DNA of 64,000 bases from Symbiodinium natans (Eukaryota > Sar > Dinophyceae > Suessiales > Symbiodiniaceae): NCBI GenBank assembly GCA_905221605.1, contig CAJNDS010000402.1, forward strand, positions 825,818 to 889,817. The letters run 5' to 3'. Positions 56,480 to 64,000 of this stretch are shown here, in pieces. The translations under genes and the position numbers were made by a program. Below the pieces are notes generated by a model, which was not told where the DNA came from, searched no databases, and saw only the letters and a program-made list of their open reading frames with translations. Every line of letters begins with the position of its first letter. Positions within the stretch are counted from its first letter, which is position 1.

Positions 56480-59400
56480 GAAGCTTGGGACTCGCTACAA
56501 AGAAGGGTGCTCCTGTACTTCGGCAGAACCATGTTTGTTTTTGCCTCTTACCGCATCGTTGCGGTGCAAGTGTGGTATGTTCAGGGCAGGAGCCGTGACG
56601 ATCCATCTATCGATTTGCCACTGCTGGGTGCCTTTGCGGTGATGCTGATGGTCTCGACCTTCCCATGTTTTCGAACACGGATGGCAATGGACCTAGTGTT
56701 CTGGCTGCTGCAGTTCCTGAGCTTCATCTCGATGCTGCTGGCTCGGACGGATCACATGTTCCAAGTCTTGTTGTTGACCCCAGGCCGAACAACATAGTGT
56801 TTCTCTGTTTGCTCCGGCCTCCTTCCCAATGTCAGCGTGACTGTATGCTCTCAACAGTCTGAACAGTTAGACAGACATTGAAAATGCGTCAAGTCTCTAA
56901 GGACTGTGATCATTCGCACTGTTTCATCCTTGTGGGTCCGATCTGGGCGGTGGGCTCTCATCGCACACTTGCCGAGCCCTGCCTTACCGGTGCAGTGTAC
57001 TGAGGTTTGTCAGGGTATCAGGCTCAGACAGACGCGCGAAGGATTCCTCAGAATCTGACCGACAGCTTTTCTACTGTACCCTGCATGAGAAGACTTGTTA
57101 TATAGGATGCCATTACAGTAGAGTAGAGCGTGGGAGGGTGTTCTCCGGACCTATCAATACCTTCTGAGTCACCAACTTGTTGAGGTTGCTTCGTGGTTCA
57201 GCGCTCATAAGCCCCAGATCATGGGTTTGGGATGCTGTTCATTGGACCCACCCACATGTTGGCAACATTCGAAACTCTTCCCCATTGATTCTGCTCCGTT
57301 GTTTTGACAAGGTGCCAGCCCTAACTTAGTTAAGTACAGCAGGTTCTAGCCACCAGCCCAGGAATTCCGTCTACGTTCTTTATGCAGTGCCGTCGCTTGG
57401 CTTGCACCCAGTATCTGTCCCGGCAGACTGCGTGGACTGAGTTCCTGACATGCCACCCAGCACGAACTCTGATAAACAGCACGGTGACTTCCTGAATTGA
57501 GCTGGGAGCTGCAAACTGGCCGGACTGGGCCTTGAATTACTACAAGGGTGGCCATAGTCTGTACAGCCCAGCAAAGCGTCCACATTCAATTGTCAGACCG
57601 TTTTCTAGTTCGCAAACTTGAGCAGGAGAGCCTTGAACGGTGAAGTCATTCTTAGTCACGCAGTCATGCACCAGAATCTTCGGCATTCGGGCTCAGCCAA
57701 TGTTTTTTGAATTCAGCAACTTGAGGATGCCACGCTCCACCTCCTTGGCTGCAAGCCTTGGCCTCGCCCTGGCGATCATCACCGTGCGCCAATTCATGTA
57801 CCAGACGGTGGAACTGTGCTGCTGGGCCTCAACAGCCTCAACATTGCCCCCACATTGGACGAGATGGCAAGTAGTAACTTAGTAGCCAGAGTCGAGAGCA
57901 GGAGAGGGTGCGCAGTTCGGCATCATTCGGGGCTCTACTGCAACGAACTCTGAGTCCTACAATGCCATGTTTTTTTGGTATTTGGGGTCATTGTTGGCTT
58001 AGCATGAGCCGCTTGATGCTGCCACTGCTGCCTTGAAACCTGAACTCGAAGCACGCCAGGCGTAGCTCTCAAGACGAAGACGATCAAGCTCGACGCTGTT
58101 TCCGCTCTTATGACAGGTGACGTGGCTAGGTCTCAGTGTGCAGAGATGAGCGCATGACAGCTTTGGCAAATGCAGGCTTCTGCGATTGCGTTGTGCATCT
58201 AGATCGCGACCTCAAGCTACTGGAGGATGGCGGGGCTTTTCCCATCAAAGCTGCAGTTGAGCTTGCATAGCACTTGCAAGGAAGCTGGCATAATCGTATG
58301 ACACTCCGGAGAGCACCTCAACACCGGCTCCGGGTCCCATTTCTCCCTACAGTCGACTGCATCTTTTTTCAATGGGCAGTCTCACTCGGTCCCTCCCTGA
58401 AACAGGGGCGGGCAGAGCGGGGCGAACACCTCGCCCCACGAAAAAGAAAGAAAGGGAATAAAAGGGAGGAAGCTACCCCAGCCCCCACGCTGAGGCTCCC
58501 TCCGAGCAACCTCAGCCACCACCCCACGGAGCACTCACTGTGGCACCTCCCAGCAGCGAGAATCAAGCCGACAAGCTGCCCAGCGCATGCGACAACAGAT
58601 CATCCTGGAGCACCAAAATCGGCATCACCCCATACCACCACGTGATCCATTGAGATTGCGAAGCAATGCAAACCATATGCCCCCTGAAGCACACTGCGTC
58701 CTCAAGGGAAAGAGAGCTCTATATGCCTGTGTCACTCAGGGAGCCTTCGGGAAAGAAGGCTTGCAAGAAAAGAGGAGGTGTGGCATTCAAGACAGGTTTT
58801 GTCGCAATGCAAATGCTGAGCTTTCCCAATGCTATACCACCAGGTGATCCAAGGCGACGAGGAATCAGATCCCATTTTTGAATGGTATCTCTGTAGGTTC
58901 AAGGGCCCCCAGCTTCAACCGCATGAGGTCAGTTCGGAAAAGCCCGTCCCAGAAGGACTCTCCGCGGATCGCCGCGCTGCTCCTCTGCGGCGCATCCCAC
59001 GGCACCACCTGCACTCGTGGAGCCAGCTTTTTGGAGCCGCCGAGCAGCAACCCGAACCCTCAGGTGTTATCGGGCTCTGTGGGCGACATGCGTTCTGCAT
59101 CTGTCTTCCATAGTCAGACAGACATAGCCAGAGCATGTCAGAGCTAATGTAAGACCGTTGCTGATGTAAGAATAAGGCAGCCGCCTTTTCGTACCCAAAG
59201 GCCGACATAACCACTAGTTTGTGAGCGCAAGAGGAATCGAGGTGTTGCAAAGATGCCCAGTTCACAGCTGTCCGGGTAATCTCACATCATACTGGAGACC
59301 CGTTTCTGCTCCATGGGACCCTCAACTGAGGTTGGTTTGCGAGGACGACCGAGGCAGTTTAATGAGTCTGCTTTGTGCTAGTTGTCTGGTTGGCTTGGGG

Positions 59401-60695
59401 TTCTTTTTGATTGGCACTGCGCTGCCACCGCACTTTGGACTCGAGACTCTAGACGCTGCAGCGAACGGTACCTTGATGGAGCAACGAACACGAAGAGTCG
59501 CATGCCGGCACATGACCCCTGAGGCCGCGTTCAAAGCGTGTTTGACGACTCCTTCGCTGCCATGCCTGTGACACATTCCTTGGCCCTCAACGTGCGCCTG
59601 GTGGATTCGGACGGCAATCAGGTCAAGGCCATTTGGGAGGGGGCTGACGCGGATGTCAAGTGCAGCTCAGTCATCTCGGTCTGAAGGTGAGGAATGGTGA
59701 GGATGTTATCATCTAGAGCAATGTCTAGCACAAGCTCAGTCGAATCCCGGGAAAGTTGCGAACTTTGTCAGATGTCGGCCACGAACCTGAAGTGCCAACA
59801 GTTGTTGACAGTTGTTGAGTTTCGCTTGGCCTGCGATGCTTGCAATCACACGCTGTACCAGGTGGAAATGATGCACATGCCGTTCTTTGACGAGCACGGA
59901 GAGCCTTGCCACTTGCTTGGGGTAAGGGAATCCGACGATGTCACTACTGCGGCGACACTGGCACCGCTACATCGCGACACGGTGTCGGCAACATTAGTCA
60001 ATTTCGGAGGTGCGACAGAGAAAGCTTACGTCGTTTTTGATGCCATGTCTTTTGACATCCTTCTCGCGAGCAGTGACTTCGAAGCCCTGTTTGCGAAATG
60101 CACCGGACACGCAGCAAATCTTGAGGATATGAGTGTTCATGACTTATCCGCAGATGTTGGAAATTCGTCCCTTAGTCGGAAGATTCAGATTGCCGTAAAC
60201 TCGTTCCACAACAACAGCACGTACTCCTCGAAGAGCCTGGATTTGGGCAGCTTCCGCTTCTTTGGCGCGTGCAAGATGAAGGCCAGATGAGTCGGGGGGA
60301 TTTTGCAGAAAATGGTTCAAAAGGGTTCAAGCATTTCAGGCTTCAGGTTGAAGCTTCACCTTCAGGATCCATAGGGATTCTCCAGGGACTCCAGGCTGTC
60401 GGTGTCATCCGGTCACATACTGCAACACCAACGCGTTCGTGGGCACGTGAATGTTGGGGGAAAATTCGGAAATTCAGTCAGTCTATTCTGAGGCGTGCAG
60501 TCTATGTCTCAACAGTGTGAGATAGCGTGAGCGCGTGTTTGCCATGCAAAGGTGCAAGTGGATCTGCAGCACGATGCGGCATTGGCCACGCTTGTTGGGA
60601 CGCTCCACGTCACGCCAACAAATCCCGGGTTGCTGCTTCAACCCGAGGCTGCAGAGAGAAAGCATATGTCGCTGTTTGACGTTTCGGGAGCCTAA
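56480..60695 (+). CDS. Multi-pass membrane protein with a PAS domain (sensor-like), partial exon set
   Basis: A hydrophobic exon of about 56480-56790 has several membrane segments (LLYFGRTMFVFASYRIVAVQ, LPLLGAFAVMLMVSTFPCF, AMDLVFWLLQFLSFISMLLA). PAS-domain exons follow. The exon at 59524-59627 reads GRVQSVFDDSFAAM, then HSLALNVRLVDSDGNQVK. The exon at 59862-60281 continues with the PAC-like end VEMMHMPFFDEHGEPCHLLG-VRESDD and a second part, VVFDAMSFDILLASSDFEAL. The exon at 60552-60695 reads VQVDLQHDAALATLVGTLHV and ends ERKHMSLFDVSGA-stop. GC donors at 59628 and 60282 join these in phase. The layout (membrane bundle, PAS, Cys-containing C-terminal part) matches a large dinoflagellate family with no defined function. 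A link between the membrane exon and the PAS exons is inferred from order; exons in 57-59.5 kb are unresolved. Confidence 0.65.
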
Positions 60696-62622
60696 GCTCC
60701 GAGGTCTTCCAGAATTTCAAGCTTCCCTTGTCACAGGTGCATGTGGGGCGCCGCAAGAAGGCTCGCAAGCATTTGGCTAGTCTGCTGCTCAGCGGTTGCC
60801 GCGTGACTGGTGGAAGCTCTGCACTCCAATCGCTAAAGTCAACACCGCAAGCCCCAGATTGATCAAGGTGGGCGAAGAAAGGCGACCTCTTAGGCTCACG
60901 AAGATTTAAGCTTCTCGGGCGATTGTCAACCGCGCAACGATCACCAGACAATTTTGTGCTTAGTTGGCCCCGAGCCTGTACTCATGGAACGCCAGCGGAA
61001 CAGCAGCTAACATGAATCAACCGACACAGCACTGACCCGCTCAGTAAACAGCCTGTTACAGCCCAGCCTGCGCCGGTCAGAATGCTAAGTCAGATTGAAA
61101 GCTGTGTAAAATGCCTGGAGCTCTTGCCCACTCGAACCCATGAACTGGCTACACATACTCGCACATTTTTGAAGCAGCACATGGCACAGTGTCAGGCTCT
61201 AATGGATTCGGCAGTTGTCGAGCTTGCCACTTTGAGCAAAGCAAGGTCCACGAGCTGTGATGACTTCCTTTCCACCTCGCTCGGTGATTGGGCTTTAGCA
61301 CAGCCATGCCGCTTGTAATTGGTAGTGGCTCAAAAGGAATACAGGGCTCAGGACTTACGGGCAAGATCTAGTGAGGGCTCGCATCATCTCAGGGCGTTGA
61401 TCAGTTTGTATTGAACTTTCAACATGCTGCATACCCTGCTGATGGTGTAGATGCCGGGCTGCTGTTGTGGCTGAGCACAGCCGCAATCAGCATGGCATGT
61501 AATCAAACATTTCTCCACCAGAGACCGTCAAGTCAGGAAAAGTGCTCCTAAGTCACCTCGCCTGAACGAAAGAGTCCTGAGTCAGAAACATTCCAGACCC
61601 AAGCCGAAAGCAGAGAAGAACCACGCCAGAGGAAAAAGTAGTGTACCCAAACTTTGGACCCTATTGCTCATTGCTGAGTGGGCCCTTGTTTGTCGGATGT
61701 TATCCCCTCGATTGGAAAGCAGTTGTAATTTCGGGCCCTCAAAAAATGCAAGGGCTGCAACGACCCATACTTTGGGCACCGACTCGAGCCTCGATGCGGA
61801 CATCAAATCCCAGTTGAGCCACCGTTCGCGTCCACCGGGGGTCCACCGAAAATGAGAAACGGCTGTTGGTTAAAGAGAGCCATGAATAGATCCCAAAGCA
61901 CACGCATAACATGTGTAAAGGACCCTCAACAAGATGGCATCGCGCGGCCCTTGGATAAAAACTGATGATCGGTTTTGGGGCAAAGGGCTTTTTGTTTTAG
62001 GGTTTTCGGGTTTGGATTCCTGTTTTCCTCTCGTTTCTCTGACTCGTGCCGTCTTATCTTCTGACTCGTTTTTTTGTTTTCGGTTTTCCTGACTCGGCGG
62101 TCACCCGGTGCACCCTGGGATGGGGGTTGCTACTAGTAGATTTGCATTCTCATACTCCCAGAGAATCCCACATAGAATTCGACAGAGTGACCACTCTTTG
62201 CGAATCGTGTCTTTTCGCATTGCGCGACACAAGTCCAGCACATGTAGACATGCATCGACCTGCGAGAGGTAAAAGACAGCGATGCAATTGGCATTTCCGG
62301 GGCTCCAAAAGGGTTTAAGACCGTTTGAGGGCTGACCTCTGGGGGTCTTTGTTGGAATCGGCCATAGTTACCATAGTTGATCTGGCAACCCCCAGCCCGC
62401 GTGCTTCTTGGGAAGCTCCGGCACGCGATGTGCACTGAAATGATTTTCACTCAATGAAGTGAAGGCAGAAAGGGAACAAAATGTTTCCTTAAGGCGACGG
62501 CTATCCAAGGAACAGAATGTGATTGATATTAGATCTGAACATTTTCTGGAGGCAGTTGGAACCAGCTGTTGTGCAATTTGCATCAATTTGCATTTGTGCG
62601 CGTCTGTAACTGTCTGCTGCAG
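60696..62622. other. No confident gene; one candidate exon at 61082-61318
   Basis: The frame at 61082 reads QIESCVKCLELLPTRTHELA, then HMAQCQALMDSAVVELATLS, a plausible helical exon on the + strand. T/G-rich sequence with a tttagggttttcggg stretch (61991-62015) follows. Nothing else is recognised. Confidence 0.35.
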
Positions 62623-62769
62623 GCTGTAGTCGATGCATCGGCGCTTGGAAAAGAAGGTGCTTTGCGCGCCTGGTCGGGGCCGGGGCTCTTCAGTTTCGGT
62701 GTCGCGGTAGGACTGCCATACAAGGGACTGGTATGGGCCGCGATGGGTATGAAGTCTGGTCGCAGTCAG
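62623..62769 (+). CDS. Exon of unrecognised protein
   Basis: Flanked by a GCAG|G acceptor and a CAG|GT donor, the 49 codons read AVVDASALGKEGALRAWSGP, then GLFSFGVAVGLPYKGLVWAA and MGMKSGRSQ. The glycine-rich hydrophobic pattern suggests a membrane or membrane-associated segment. A possible later exon near 63050-63159 reads GDLSLVADRALREMKCGAEV, then QADHAGRVADWGIV-stop. Confidence 0.45.
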
Positions 62770-63159
62770 GTTCGCAACTCCAGCATGTTTCAGTTTGTGG
62801 GTCCTGTATAGCCGTATGAATGTGGCCTGTGCCTTCATCAAAGGAGCTCAGCTCTCTGCTGGGCGGGGTGAGGGGGGGGGGAGTTGGTTCAGCTTTGAAG
62901 TACTCAACTTGTGGATATCAATGAGCCTGGTAAGTCTGCAGCATTTAGAAACGGAACGTCCAAGAGGATGGCATGCTTCATTTTGTGGGCTGTGGGCATC
63001 TTTGGACATCTGTACGTGATTCAGACCATCATGCGTGGGAATCGCCCAGGCTTGGCGACTTGAGCCTTGTGGCGGACCGCGCCCTGCGCGAGATGAAGTG
63101 TGGGGCTGAGGTTCAAGCCGATCACGCTGGCAGAGTCGCAGATTGGGGAATAGTATAGG

Positions 63160-64000
63160 GGACGACAGAGGTGACTTCTCAGTGGAAGCATCTGCCCTGT
63201 TGGGGCCATGCATATTCTCAGGCCTAGTAGTCAAAGTGACGAGGGCACAAAGACGCTTTCTCGTACCTGAGGAAGGGAGGACTGGTGGAGCTGAGGCCAC
63301 TTGCTCTCTTTTTGATTTTGGCCTTGGCTCTAGCTTTGCGTGTTGAACTTGAAGCCTGACTGGGCCTGACTCACGGTGCCAATTTCAAATCGTCCTTGAC
63401 CACGCCCTTCGGATAAGACTGTCAGTGTGGTCTCAATTTGTCTCATTCACCTGGAAGGTGTGCACCAAAATATGCCTATGGAAACGACTCTCATGGGGAG
63501 GCCGTGTGCTTACAGCCGAAGTCTTTGGCAGCGGGGCTCCAGTCGGCTTCGGCTTGAATACCGGCGGTGCAGTTCTGGTTCGTTCGGCCAGACCTTCCTA
63601 CAGACTTTGCAGCAGTCTATCTCCCGAAGTTTGACCGTTGAATTGGATGCTGTGACCACGTTTGTTCTTCTGCTGGCTTCTCTCAAGAGAGCACAAGGTC
63701 ACAATCCGCATTGAAGTGCACGAAGTGTATATGGAAGAGGCCGCACGAGCTTGGCGCATAGGGAGGGCGGGAGAACGGAAGGGGATGTTTGGTTCGAGTA
63801 GCAGGTACCCGGTTCACAGTAATCTGTCCAGTTCTCAACATTCCTGGTTCTGTCAATCGCGTGAACTAGCTCCTTGGAGCTTGCCGGAGTTCTTGCCCTA
63901 GAGTTGCCCGAAGTGTAAGTTAGTTGCAGTTGCTGCCCTGTTACCCAGACTGGCTTGACGTTGCCGCATGGTATGGGAGCGCACATTCTGAAACTCCATG
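63160..64000. other. No confident gene to the window end
   Basis: Short frames occur (for example + 63143-63346 and + 63425-63714) without motifs. A G-run (62873-62882) precedes this part. An exon may be cut off by the window edge. Confidence 0.3.

Noticed and set aside
1-64000. Search for CRISPR arrays, operons, tRNA or rRNA genes
   Set aside because: No regularly spaced direct repeats with unique spacers, no Shine-Dalgarno-linked gene strings and no recognisable tRNA or rRNA cores were seen. tRNA detection by eye is unreliable, so a covariance-model scan would be needed to exclude them.

Overview
The window reads as nuclear DNA of a dinoflagellate, probably Symbiodiniaceae or a close relative. 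Coding sequence lies in short exons. Wherever a conserved protein fixes the exon junctions, most introns start with GC or GA rather than GT and end in AG, usually followed by G. Four perfect TTTAGGG telomere units lie inside the sequence. Nearly all confident genes are on the + strand, as in dinoflagellate unidirectional gene clusters. The recognisable families (divergent CNG-type channel, PPR, kelch, PAS sensor, NRT2 transporter) are ones that are abundant in these genomes. I see no bacterial, organellar or viral gene order.

Layout. 0-14.5 kb: two tandem copies of the last four exons of a Nup98-type nucleoporin (56-856 and 12312-13589). Between them lie proline-, glutamate- and alanine-rich exons of one or more unrecognised genes (4.5-10.8 kb). 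14.5-21 kb: mostly non-coding, with a fold-back element with G/C-rich inverted ends, a cluster of hairpin repeats and telomere-like tracts. 21.5 kb: a small intronless orphan gene. 22.7-29 kb: a CNG/HCN-type channel, with a decayed antisense gene carrying a ubiquitin-like end inside one intron. 33.3-34.7 kb: a complete six-exon dynein light chain LC8. 37.5-41.7 kb: a PPR locus interrupted by a 710-bp near-perfect palindrome. 42.1-43.6 kb: an intronless GC-rich nitrate transporter. 46-47 kb: an FKBP prolyl isomerase. 49.2-53.9 kb: a kelch-repeat protein. 55-60.7 kb: a membrane PAS-domain protein. 60.7-64 kb: unassigned exons.

The genes share no visible pathway; the linkage looks like dinoflagellate cluster organisation rather than an operon. 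Exon boundaries come from reading conserved protein motifs and splice phase by eye. Where no family was recognised, exon limits are approximate and confidence is low.
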